DNA of 8,291 bases, from contig JAGHSL010000053.1 of NCBI GenBank assembly GCA_018065885.1, positions 1 through 8,291 on the forward strand, written 5' to 3'. The DNA is from Candidatus Limimorpha equi. Its GTDB lineage: Bacteria; Bacteroidota; Bacteroidia; Bacteroidales; F082. The notes under the pieces are model-generated. The model did no database searches, was not told the DNA's origin, and worked only from the letters and a program-made list of their open reading frames with translations. The stretch's first letter is position 1; the number at the start of each line of letters is the position of its first letter. The translations under genes and the position numbers were made by a program. Of the stretch, positions 1 through 5,898 are shown piece after piece.

Positions 1-22
1 GGTGAATTGTGTTTAGTTTTGG

Positions 23-54
23 CAAAAGTAGATTATTTTTCGTTATGTCGGCAA
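23..54 (-). promoter_or_regulatory. Possible divergent promoter for a gene left of the window
   Basis: Read on the minus strand, TACTTTTG (plus positions 30 to 23) fits the Bacteroidota -7 box TAnnTTTG, and a TTG lies 21 bases upstream (plus positions 54 to 52), within the usual spacing. It would drive a gene whose start lies beyond the left edge. From memory, xerD is often divergent from aroQ in Bacteroides, but nothing here shows the neighbour's identity. Short motifs in AT-rich DNA arise by chance, so this is tentative. Confidence 0.35.
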
Positions 55-74
55 CAAAATTGCATTCTGTGTTA

Positions 75-82
75 TATCTTTG
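75..82 (+). promoter_or_regulatory. Candidate -7 box of the aroQ promoter
   Basis: TATCTTTG matches the Bacteroidota -7 consensus TAnnTTTG exactly and lies 19 bases before the aroQ start. I see no convincing TTG at the expected upstream distance, so the -33 element is weak or absent. If it is used, the leader would be only about 10 to 15 bases long. It also argues against starting aroQ upstream at position 9, because that start would lie before the promoter. Confidence 0.45.
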
Positions 83-101
83 CGCAATTTATTTTAATAC
101 G

Positions 102-521
102 ATGAAAATTCTAATAATCAACGGGCCTAACCTTAATTTGCTTGGGAAAAGAGAACCTGAAATCTATGGGAACACTTCTTTTGAAACCTATCTTGAACAT
201 CTCAAGCAACGTTTCCCACAGCACGAAATCGATTATTTCCAGACAAACCACGAGGGTTTCATCATTGATAAATTGCAGGAAGCCGATGCCTCTTACGATG
301 CGGTTGTCATGAATCCGGGAGCTTACGCCCATACTTCCATTGCCATTGCCGACTGCATCCGTGCCATCAGTGTTATGGTGGTGGAGGTTCACATTTCCGA
401 CATCAGCAAACGCGAACCTTATCGCCGCCATTCCTTTACGGCTGAGGTTAGCAGCAATTGCTTTTCGGGATTCGGCATGGGAAGCTACGATAAAGCGATT
501 GAATGGTTGGAAGCTTTTTAG
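102..521 (+). CDS. aroQ: 3-dehydroquinate dehydratase, type II
   Basis: Type II dehydroquinase of 139 residues, catalysing 3-dehydroquinate to 3-dehydroshikimate, step three of the shikimate pathway, in the cytosol. The start at 102 gives the family's usual N-terminus, MKILIINGPNLNLLG. The frame stays open back to position 9, but those 31 extra residues match nothing and precede the likely promoter box. Visible family motifs are NGPNLNLLG (7-15), the flexible lid with Arg17 and Tyr22 (REPEIYG), FQTNHEG (46-52), NPGAYAHTS (71-79), and VHISDISKREPYRRHS (96-111) with the catalytic His97. Length is typical (about 140-150), and the enzyme is usually a dodecamer. It stands alone: 495 bases separate it from the next gene, so it is probably its own transcript. 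All key residues are present. Confidence 0.96.
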   Translation: MKILIINGPNLNLLGKREPEIYGNTSFETYLEHLKQRFPQHEIDYFQTNHEGFIIDKLQEADASYDAVVMNPGAYAHTSIAIADCIRAISVMVVEVHISDISKREPYRRHSFTAEVSSNCFSGFGMGSYDKAIEWLEAF

Positions 522-917
522 GAAACAAGAGTAGGTAAGGATTTTTGATTTAGATTTCGAGACTGTGGAATTTCGAGAAGCCTCGCATTTCCTCGTCCCC
601 GCGACCTTGATGTCTCGTTTTCAATATGTAAGTAACGCTAAAGAAATAAGTAAATATTAGCAATTGTTTTCTTGAAGAACCCAAATTGCCATAAATTCTC
701 AATAAATTTATTATAATTTGACTGATATACAACCAATTACAATTTATAATTCATTTACGAAAATTTGCGTTTAGCGAAGCATAACAAACAGCTATTATCG
801 TTACAGGTTGTTTTTAATTCTCACTAAACTAAATTTGCTCGCCTACTTATTCTAATGAATTGATCAATTCTAAACTTGATAATTTTAACTGCGGATTCGA
901 ACACATTTTTAAATCTT
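522..917 (+). other. AT-rich intergenic stretch, no gene seen
   Basis: I see no credible protein or RNA gene between the aroQ stop and the ATPase promoter. Positions about 540-640 are richer in G+C and contain two copies of TTTCGAGA, but form no recognisable gene. The rest is strongly AT-rich. Two perfect palindromes are present: a 12-mer AATAAATTTATT (701-712) and a 14-mer GAATTGATCAATTC (857-870). The second lies about 50 bases upstream of the ATPase -33 element and could be a regulator site. No strong hairpin followed by a T run is visible as an aroQ terminator. Confidence 0.55.
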
Positions 918-947
918 TTGTTTTGTAAGAAAAGATTGCTATCTTTG
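918..947 (+). promoter_or_regulatory. Promoter of the V-type ATPase operon
   Basis: TTG at 918-920 (inside TTTTG, 916-920) and TATCTTTG at 940-947 are separated by 19 bases, matching the Bacteroidota sigma-ABfr pattern. Transcription would start near 952-956, giving a leader of about 60 bases before the subunit E start at 1017. No other match of this quality is seen in the non-coding gaps further along the operon, so this probably serves all downstream genes, including both inserted blocks. Confidence 0.62.
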
Positions 948-960
948 CACCCAAATATAT

Positions 961-976
961 TTATGCAAAGGCATAA
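961..976 (+). promoter_or_regulatory. Leader hairpin near the operon's 5' end
   Basis: TTATGC (961-966) and GCATAA (971-976) form a perfect 6-base-pair stem with an AAAG loop just downstream of the predicted transcription start. TTATGC, continuing as TTATGCAAA, recurs at 1015-1023, where it contains the subunit E start codon (1017-1019). GCATAA could therefore pair either with the local copy or with the start codon region. The hairpin is seen directly; any regulatory role is inference and the stem is weak. Confidence 0.35.
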
Positions 977-1016
977 TTTTGAAAAAATAAAGTAAGTAAG
1001 ATATAATTAAAGAGTT

Positions 1017-1628
1017 ATGCAAAATAAATTGCAAGAATTGACCGACAAGCTTTACAACGAAGGTTTGTCGAAGGGAAAACAGGATGGCGAGGAACTGCTG
1101 CAAAAGGCTAAGGCCGAATCGGAAAGCATCATCGCACAGGCCAAGGCTGAAGCTGAGCGTATTGTGGCTCAGGCGCAGAAAGAGGCCGAAGAACTGAAAA
1201 CCAAGGTTGCTGCCGATGTGAAGATGGCCGCCGTGCAGAGCATCAGCGTCACCAAGCAGGAAATGGAAAAGATGGTCGTCGCCAAGATGACCAATAAGGC
1301 CGTTGCGCAAAATCTCGATAATGTGGAGTTCGTCAAGGAAATGATGAAAGCCATTGTGAGTGCATTCAACGCCAACAACGCTTCGCCTGTGGCTTTGGAC
1401 ATCATCATGCCGGAAGCCTTGAAGGGCAAGGTTGAGGATTTTGTCAGCAAGGAAATCAACCAGCAGTTTGCCGCTCCGGTCAACGTGAGCTTCTCAAAGA
1501 AAATGAACGGCGGCTTCAAGGTGGCGCCAAAGGGCAGTGGCTATGTGCTGCAATTCACCGATGAAGAGTTCCAAAACCTCATTGCCAATTACCTCCGTCC
1601 GGCAACTAAGAAAATCCTTTTCGGATAA
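1017..1628 (+). CDS. atpE: V-type ATP synthase/ATPase subunit E
   Basis: Subunit E of the peripheral stalk (NtpE in enterococcal naming), 203 residues, which holds the A3B3 head against rotation. Residues 1 to about 90 are a charged, Ala/Lys/Glu-rich stretch with heptad character (for example KAKAESESIIAQAKAEAE), as expected for the stalk coiled coil. Residues from about 100 form the C-terminal globular part, ending in an amphipathic region with LQFTDEEFQNLI. There is no signal peptide or membrane segment. The start at 1017 is the first good ATG after the operon promoter. The stop overlaps the next start by one base (TAATG), implying translational coupling. Its usual heterodimer partner, subunit G, is not recognisable in the window. 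Position ahead of DUF2764 and subunit A matches the Chlamydia, Borrelia and Bacteroidota operon order as I recall it. Confidence 0.88.
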   Translation: MQNKLQELTDKLYNEGLSKGKQDGEELLQKAKAESESIIAQAKAEAERIVAQAQKEAEELKTKVAADVKMAAVQSISVTKQEMEKMVVAKMTNKAVAQNLDNVEFVKEMMKAIVSAFNANNASPVALDIIMPEALKGKVEDFVSKEINQQFAAPVNVSFSKKMNGGFKVAPKGSGYVLQFTDEEFQNLIANYLRPATKKILFG

Positions 1629-2227
1629 TGAATAATTATGTCTATATAGTGGCGGGATTGCCCGAACTTGTCGTCAGTTACGATGGCTCCAATTTCGACT
1701 ATGCCGAAGTCAAGGCTCAGATTTTGGAGTTGCTGTCGGAATCGGACCAGCAGCTGGTGGCATTGCTCGAAGAAGGCTTTGATGAAAACACGCTTGGCGC
1801 CGAGTTTTATGAAAAGGCGGCAAAAAGCAAGAATGAGTTCGTCCGCGCCTATTTCGATTTCGATGCCCGCCTGCGCAACATGAAGGTGAACTACCTCGCC
1901 AAGCGTCTTGGCAAGAACGGCGACGACTATCAGGTGGAACTGCCCGAAACCGATTTCGAGGAAGAGGCGCAGATTCGGGCCATCCTCGAAAACACCGATT
2001 TCGTGGCTCGCGAACAGCAGATGGACGAACTGAAATGGGAAAAGGCGAGCGACATTGCCCGCTTGGACTATTTCAACATGAACACCATTCTCGCTTTCCT
2101 CGTCAAGGCTAAGGCTGTGCAGCGTTGGGCCGAACTCGATCTGAAGAAGGGCGAGGAAATGTTCCAGAAACTCGTCTCGGAAGTCAGGGGGACGTTTGAA
2201 GGGGTTAAGTACGACGAAACGAAATAA
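1628..2227 (+). CDS. DUF2764 family protein of V-type ATPase operons
   Basis: A 199-residue soluble protein recognised as DUF2764, a family found between subunits E and A in V-type ATPase operons of Bacteroidota and, as I recall, Chlamydia and spirochaetes. Visible features are the N-terminal NYVYIVAGLPEL (3-14), a central helical region with FDFDARLRN, and a C-terminal helical part with DYFNMNTILAFLVKAKAVQR. There is no signal peptide or membrane segment. The start overlaps the subunit E stop by one base. These operons lack a recognisable subunit C (V-ATPase d), so this protein is a reasonable candidate for its functional counterpart coupling the central stalk to the membrane ring. That role is inference from position and helical, RW-containing C-terminal character. 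The gene is intact. The repeat-bounded block begins about 40 bases after its stop. Confidence 0.85.
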   Translation: MNNYVYIVAGLPELVVSYDGSNFDYAEVKAQILELLSESDQQLVALLEEGFDENTLGAEFYEKAAKSKNEFVRAYFDFDARLRNMKVNYLAKRLGKNGDDYQVELPETDFEEEAQIRAILENTDFVAREQQMDELKWEKASDIARLDYFNMNTILAFLVKAKAVQRWAELDLKKGEEMFQKLVSEVRGTFEGVKYDETK

Positions 2228-2264
2228 TGAGATACTACGAAGGGATATCGCTGAATTTGGTTTT

Positions 2265-2321
2265 GGACTTGCGCAGGCGCAAGTTTTCCTTGGAACCACG
2301 AATTACACGAATTTACACGAA
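2265..2321 (+). repeat. Left repeat end: hairpin plus CACGAA triplet
   Basis: ACTTGCGC (2267-2274) and GCGCAAGT (2277-2284) form a perfect inverted repeat with centre AG. CACGAA boxes follow at 2297, 2306 and 2316, spaced 9 and 10 bases. The same arrangement recurs at 2864-2920 with identical hairpin arms and centre TC, about 600 bases away in direct orientation. A small hairpin GTTGC-TTC-GCAAC (2324-2336) follows and resembles the reverse complement of the hairpins that close the other units. It lies between the DUF2764 stop and the GxxExxY start. Confidence 0.75.
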
Positions 2322-2369
2322 GGGTTGCTTCGCAACTGTTTGCAAATGAGATAAACAAACGAAAAGGAA

Positions 2370-2741
2370 ATGCTATACGCAGAGGAGGCATATAATATAA
2401 TAGGGGCAGCGATGGAAGTCCATAAGGTGTTGGGTACGGGCTTCCTGGAAGCCGTGTATCATGAGGCTCTTGAAGTTGAAATGCGTAAAAGAGGCATCCC
2501 TTTTGAAACGAAGGTGGCTTTGCCGATTCAATATAAGGATGTTGTGCTGAAGAAGTGTTACGAAGCTGATTTGTATTGCTATGACAAGATTATCGTGGAG
2601 TTGAAAGCGGTTTCGGAGGTCACGTCTGAACATGAAGCTCAAATTCTTAATTATCTGAAAGCAACGGGTTGTGAATTGGGTTTGTTGATAAACTTCGGAA
2701 GTAAGGAATTGTACAGGAAACGCTATTTGAATACAAAATGA
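2370..2741 (+). CDS. GxxExxY protein, PD-(D/E)XK_3 family
   Basis: A 123-residue protein of the GxxExxY family (Pfam PDDEXK_3 as I recall), of unknown biological function. The signature is at Gly24-x-x-Glu27-x-x-Tyr30 (GFLEAVY). Nuclease-like residues are visible in the expected order: Asp67 (EADLY), Glu77-x-Lys79 (VELKA) and Gln91 (EAQILNYL). The typical ending with GLLINFGS is present, and length is normal for the family. No membrane segment or signal peptide is seen. The start at 2370 follows AAAAGGAA and gives a complete domain. The gene is bracketed by CACGAA repeats and hairpins, an association also common, from memory, around this family in Bacteroidota. It sits in an ATPase operon with which it has no obvious functional link. 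It may be a nuclease acting on the repeats or a passenger; activity is untested and the retained active-site residues only make it possible. Confidence 0.88.
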   Translation: MLYAEEAYNIIGAAMEVHKVLGTGFLEAVYHEALEVEMRKRGIPFETKVALPIQYKDVVLKKCYEADLYCYDKIIVELKAVSEVTSEHEAQILNYLKATGCELGLLINFGSKELYRKRYLNTK

Positions 2742-2752
2742 ACTGTTTAAAA

Positions 2753-2862
2753 CCACGGATGTACACAATGAAACCACGAAAGACACGAATTTACACGGAT
2801 GTCTGTTTCGTGGCATTTCGTGATGATTCCTGGTTCCAAGAGAAGGATTTGCGGAAGCAAAT
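2753..2862 (+). repeat. Repeat unit 1: opposed CACGAA triplets plus GGAA hairpin
   Basis: It begins with a degenerate pair (CACGGA 2754, CACAAT 2764). Then come CACGAA at 2775 and 2784 and CACGGA at 2794, followed by the inverted boxes TTCGTG at 2807 and 2817 and TTCCTG at 2827. Spacing is 9 and 10 on the left arm, 10 and 10 on the right. It closes with a perfect hairpin, ATTTGC (2847-2852), GGAA, GCAAAT (2857-2862), whose GGAA loop is of the GNRA type. It starts 12 bases after the GxxExxY stop. The unit can fold as a large imperfect hairpin in RNA or single-stranded DNA. Confidence 0.75.
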
Positions 2863-2865
2863 TGG

Positions 2866-3028
2866 ACTTGCGCTCGCGCAAGTTATCCTAGAAACCACGA
2901 AAGACACGAATTTGCACGAATATATGGATGTCCAGAGTTTGAAGGAAACGCAGACGGATTTTTCAAACTGTTTCGTGGGATTTCGTGATAATTCGTGGTT
3001 TCAGGAAAAGGATTTGTGGAAGCAAATC
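2866..3028 (+). repeat. Repeat unit 2: hairpin, opposed CACGAA triplets, hairpin
   Basis: The most regular copy. It opens with ACTTGCGC (2866-2873) and GCGCAAGT (2876-2883). CACGAA boxes are at 2896, 2905 and 2915. A central inverted repeat follows, AGTTTGAA (2936-2943) with TTCAAACT (2962-2969). Then come TTCGTG boxes at 2972, 2982 and 2992, and a closing hairpin GATTTG (3011-3016) with CAAATC (3023-3028) around T-GGAA-G. The whole unit is palindromic at low resolution. It ends 36 bases before the subunit A start and leaves no good promoter in that gap. Confidence 0.78.
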
Positions 3029-3064
3029 ATAAACTAAGAAAATATAATTAGATGTTTTAATAAT

Positions 3065-4819
3065 ATGAAAACAACAGGTAAAGTTACAGGTATCATTGCC
3101 AACTTGGTCACCGTTCAGGTGGACGGCCCTGTCGCTCAGAATGAAATCTGCTTCATTGACCTTGACGGTGTCAAGTTGATGGCGGAAGTCATTAAGGTGA
3201 ACGGCAACAAGGCCTCCGTGCAGGTGTATGAAAGCACCCGCGGCCTGAAAATCGGCAACCCGGTGGAATTTCAGGGTTACATGCTTGAAGTGACCTTGGG
3301 ACCTGGTTTGCTATCAAGCAATTTCGACGGCTTGCAGAACAATCTCGCCACCATGACGGATGTGTTCCTCAAGAGAGGCGAATACACCAAGCCGCTCGAT
3401 GAAAATAAGAAATGGGATTTCACTCCGCTTGCCAAGGCTGGTCAGCAGGTCGTGGCCGCCGACTGGTTGGGCGAGGTGAAGGAAGGCTGGCTGCCTCACA
3501 AAATCATGGTGCCGTTCTCGTTTGAAGGGACTTACACCGTGAAGTCGGTGGCTGCCGCCGGACAATACAAGATTACCGATACCATAGCCGTCCTCACCAA
3601 TGCCGATGGCGAAGAAGTAAAGGTTACGATGATGCAGAAATGGCCTGTCAAGGTGGCCGTGGGCGCTTACGTCGAAAAGCCGCGTCCGTTCAAGGTCATG
3701 GAGACCGGCGTGCGCTGCATCGACACCTTGAACCCGATTGCCGAAGGCGGCACAGGCTTTATCCCTGGTCCTTTCGGCTGTGGCAAGACCGTCTTGCAGC
3801 ATGCTTTGGCTGAACAGGCCGATGCCGATGTCATCATCATGGCGGCTTGCGGTGAACGTGCTAACGAGGTCGTGGAAATCTTCACCGAGTTCCCTGAACT
3901 GAAAGACAAGCACACGGGCCGTAGCCTGATGGAACGTACCATCATCATCTGCAACACATCCAACATGCCTGTCGCCGCCCGTGAGGCTTCCGTCTATACG
4001 GCAATGACCTTGGGCGAATATTACCGCGCCATGGGCATGAAGGTGCTGCTGCTGGCCGACTCCACTTCGCGCTGGGCTCAGGCTTTGCGTGAGATGAGTA
4101 ACCGTTTGGAAGAATTGCCGGGTCAGGATGGTTTCCCAGTAGACCTTTCGGCTATCATTTCTTCTTTCTACGCCCGCGCCGGTTATGTGAAACTGAACAA
4201 TGGCGCCACAGGTTCCATCACCTTCATCGGTACGGTTTCGCCTGCTGGCGGTAACCTGAAGGAGCCTGTCACCGAATCGACAAAGAAGGCAGCACGTTGT
4301 TTCTACGGCCTCTCGCAGAACCGCGCCGATAAGAAGCGTTACCCTGCCGTTGACCCTGTCGATTCCTATTCGAAATATCTTGAATATCCTGAAATCATCG
4401 CCTATTTGGATGAAAAAATTGAAAAAGGCTGGGTTGACAAGGTAACCAAGATGAAATATATCATCCGTAGAGGTAAGGATGCTTACGAACAAATCAACAT
4501 CTTGGGTGATGATGGCGTGCCGATGTCGTATCACGAGCAGTATTGGAAGTCGGAATTGCTTGACTTCGTCATCTTGCAGCAGGATGCTTTCGATGAAATC
4601 GATGCTTCGACGCCTCTCGACCGTCAGAAATTCATGCTCGACTTGCTCCTCGATGTCTGCGACCGCTCGTTCAAGTTCGACAACTTTGAAGAATGTACAA
4701 CCTACTTCAAGGAGTTAATCAACATTTGCAAGCAGATGAACTATTCGGAGTATCAGTCGGAACAATTCAATAAATATCTCGATCAGTTTAAGGAGCAACT
4801 TGAGGGAAAATCCAATTAA
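3065..4819 (+). CDS. atpA: V-type ATP synthase/ATPase catalytic subunit A
   Basis: Catalytic subunit A (NtpA) of the A3B3 head, 584 residues, a normal length. It opens with the N-terminal beta barrel (about 1-70, GKVTGIIANLVTVQVDGP) and the family's non-homologous bulge region (about 110-190). The nucleotide-binding domain has the P-loop GPFGCGKT at 235-242, the catalytic loop GER at 263-265 with Glu264, and the Walker B region LLLADS ending at Asp332-Ser333. The C-terminal helical domain follows. The residue after GER is Ala (GERANE), where many homologues have Gly (GERGNE), a minor variation. The start at 3065 gives the standard N-terminus. In the usual order subunit A follows DUF2764 directly; here the repeat-bounded block intervenes. 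Downstream, subunit B is displaced by the ATPase/Toprim cassette, which begins 2 bases after this stop. Confidence 0.96.
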   Translation: MKTTGKVTGIIANLVTVQVDGPVAQNEICFIDLDGVKLMAEVIKVNGNKASVQVYESTRGLKIGNPVEFQGYMLEVTLGPGLLSSNFDGLQNNLATMTDVFLKRGEYTKPLDENKKWDFTPLAKAGQQVVAADWLGEVKEGWLPHKIMVPFSFEGTYTVKSVAAAGQYKITDTIAVLTNADGEEVKVTMMQKWPVKVAVGAYVEKPRPFKVMETGVRCIDTLNPIAEGGTGFIPGPFGCGKTVLQHALAEQADADVIIMAACGERANEVVEIFTEFPELKDKHTGRSLMERTIIICNTSNMPVAAREASVYTAMTLGEYYRAMGMKVLLLADSTSRWAQALREMSNRLEELPGQDGFPVDLSAIISSFYARAGYVKLNNGATGSITFIGTVSPAGGNLKEPVTESTKKAARCFYGLSQNRADKKRYPAVDPVDSYSKYLEYPEIIAYLDEKIEKGWVDKVTKMKYIIRRGKDAYEQINILGDDGVPMSYHEQYWKSELLDFVILQQDAFDEIDASTPLDRQKFMLDLLLDVCDRSFKFDNFEECTTYFKELINICKQMNYSEYQSEQFNKYLDQFKEQLEGKSN

Positions 4820-4821
4820 CC

Positions 4822-5898
4822 ATGAAAGTCAAGGAAATTACAGTCAGCAACTACAAGAAGTTCATTGAACCGAAAACCATCTCATTTTGTGATAGTGAAG
4901 GGAATGTGAATGATATGAATCTGTTGCTTGGTGAAAATGGCAGTGGGAAATCGTCTATTTTGCAGGCTATAGTCGCTACTATTGCGCCTTTGACTCGTGA
5001 TGGCATGGATGCAAGGCAATTGGATTGGAACGGCTTTGAATACAGATTATTGCAAACAGGAAAAAAACCTGTAAAGATTTCTGTCAAGGTAACATTCAGT
5101 GATGCAGAAATAGAATCGACTCAAAAATATTTTGATGATTTGAAAATAATCGGTGACATGAATATAAATCACACCATTCGGTTTGAAAATAGGCCGAGTG
5201 ATGATAAAGAGGTTTTGGTGTCATTTGATTATGTAAATGGAAAACCAGTAACAAATACTGAATCGAATCATTCTCAATTTCTCGGTCATCGGTTTGCAAG
5301 ACAATTGGTTTCCATAACTTCTGATAGTTCAAGACTATTTGACAATGTGGGAAACATTTATTGGTATACGGAGGGCAGAAACTCCTATTCTATAAATTCC
5401 CCTTTTTATGCAAATGATGATTCATTGTTGGAAGGAATCAGGTCAACTTTGGCAAATGCCTATAGCTTCCATTTGTCGCTTGAAAGGCAGCAGCGGGAGT
5501 TGAAAGAAGGTGAGTTCGATTTCTATAAGGATTTGGAAACGTTGTATAAAAAAGTTTTCCCAAGCAGGTCGTTTGTTGGAGCGACTCCACGTTTCGACAT
5601 TTTTGAACATTCAAAAGCACCGGATTTCTTCTTGTCTGATGGCCAAAACCAATATGAGCTTTCCGAAATGTCGGCTGGTGAAAGAGCCATTTTCCCTATC
5701 TTGATGGATTTTGCCAAATTCAACATCAACCATTCCATCATTATCATTGATGAAGTTGAATTGCATTTGCATTCTCCTTTGCAACAGGGTCTGATTTGGG
5801 CATTACCGTCTTTAGGAATTGATAATCAGTTTATCTTGACTTCCCATTCCGACAATGTTGTTGTCATGTTTCACGATGATGAAATTATCAGGCTATGA
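4822..5898 (+). CDS. ABC-type AAA ATPase, candidate PARIS-like defence ATPase
   Basis: A 358-residue ABC-class ATPase of the AAA_15/AAA_21, OLD/RecF-like type. Walker A is GENGSGKS (37-44), the signature-like motif is SAGER (284-288), Walker B is IIIIDEVE with Asp310-Glu311, and the switch histidine is His342 in LTSHSDN. The protein ends about 16 residues after that histidine, so it has no appended nuclease domain, and I see no long coiled-coil arms in the roughly 240 residues between Walker A and the signature. It starts 2 bases after the subunit A stop and its own stop overlaps the next start (ATGA, 5895-5898), so the two inserted genes are coupled. Composition differs from its surroundings: 18 of 60 bases are G or C at 5101-5160, against 34 of 60 at 7141-7200 in subunit B, suggesting transfer. 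Pairing with a DUF4435-like Toprim protein resembles AriA of PARIS; assignment to that system is inference. Confidence 0.85.
   Translation: MKVKEITVSNYKKFIEPKTISFCDSEGNVNDMNLLLGENGSGKSSILQAIVATIAPLTRDGMDARQLDWNGFEYRLLQTGKKPVKISVKVTFSDAEIESTQKYFDDLKIIGDMNINHTIRFENRPSDDKEVLVSFDYVNGKPVTNTESNHSQFLGHRFARQLVSITSDSSRLFDNVGNIYWYTEGRNSYSINSPFYANDDSLLEGIRSTLANAYSFHLSLERQQRELKEGEFDFYKDLETLYKKVFPSRSFVGATPRFDIFEHSKAPDFFLSDGQNQYELSEMSAGERAIFPILMDFAKFNINHSIIIIDEVELHLHSPLQQGLIWALPSLGIDNQFILTSHSDNVVVMFHDDEIIRL

Larger units (their letters stand above)
2265..3028 (+). mobile_element. Repeat-bounded GxxExxY block inserted in the operon
   Basis: About 765 bases separate DUF2764 from subunit A, which I would expect to be adjacent. 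The left end (hairpin, TTTTCC, then AACCACGAATTACACGAA) and the reverse complement of the right end (hairpin, TTTTCC, then AACCACGAATTATCACGAA) correspond along roughly 57 bases, forming imperfect terminal inverted repeats around a GxxExxY gene and two further repeat units. No transposase and no clear target-site duplication is visible, so mobility is inferred. It could equally be a local expansion of a REP-like repeat family that happens to flank this gene. Confidence 0.5.

Noticed and set aside
9..101. 31-residue N-terminal extension of aroQ
   Set aside because: The frame is open, but the extension is not part of type II dehydroquinase and lies upstream of and across the likely -7 box at 75-82. 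The start at 102 gives the canonical N-terminus.
522..1016. tRNA, small RNA or pseudogene in the long gap
   Set aside because: I found no cloverleaf, no conserved RNA motif and no residual protein similarity. The only supported features are the promoter, the leader hairpin and two palindromes.
2324..2336. Rho-independent terminator after DUF2764
   Set aside because: The GTTGC-TTC-GCAAC hairpin is short and is not followed by a T run. It resembles the other repeat hairpins, and the downstream operon genes have no replacement promoter.
2227..2349. 40-codon frame beginning in the DUF2764 stop (TAATG), MRYYEGISLN...
   Set aside because: The overlap imitates the E/DUF2764 junction, but the frame runs into the hairpin and CACGAA boxes and matches nothing. 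It may retain a few codons of old operon sequence, which cannot be shown here.
2265..3028. CRISPR array
   Set aside because: The repeats are 6-base boxes at 9-10 base spacing in both orientations, with hairpins. There are no unique spacers of regular length and no cas genes.
2738..3037. Open reading frame of 99 codons starting in the GxxExxY stop codon (ATGA)
   Set aside because: It lies almost wholly in the repeat units, and its protein simply repeats the translation of the CACGAA arms and hairpins (KPRKTRIYT, FRDDSWFQEKDL). It has no domain-like character. The open frame is a by-product of the repeats.
3314..4534. Long minus-strand open frame of 406 codons
   Set aside because: It is the antisense shadow of subunit A, whose plus-strand frame has all family motifs. 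The minus protein shows no recognisable domain.
4822..5898. Inserted ATPase as a V-ATPase subunit or assembly factor
   Set aside because: Its motifs are of the ABC/OLD/RecF type, not of the rotary ATPase family. Its composition differs from the operon genes and it is coupled to a Toprim protein rather than to subunit A or B.
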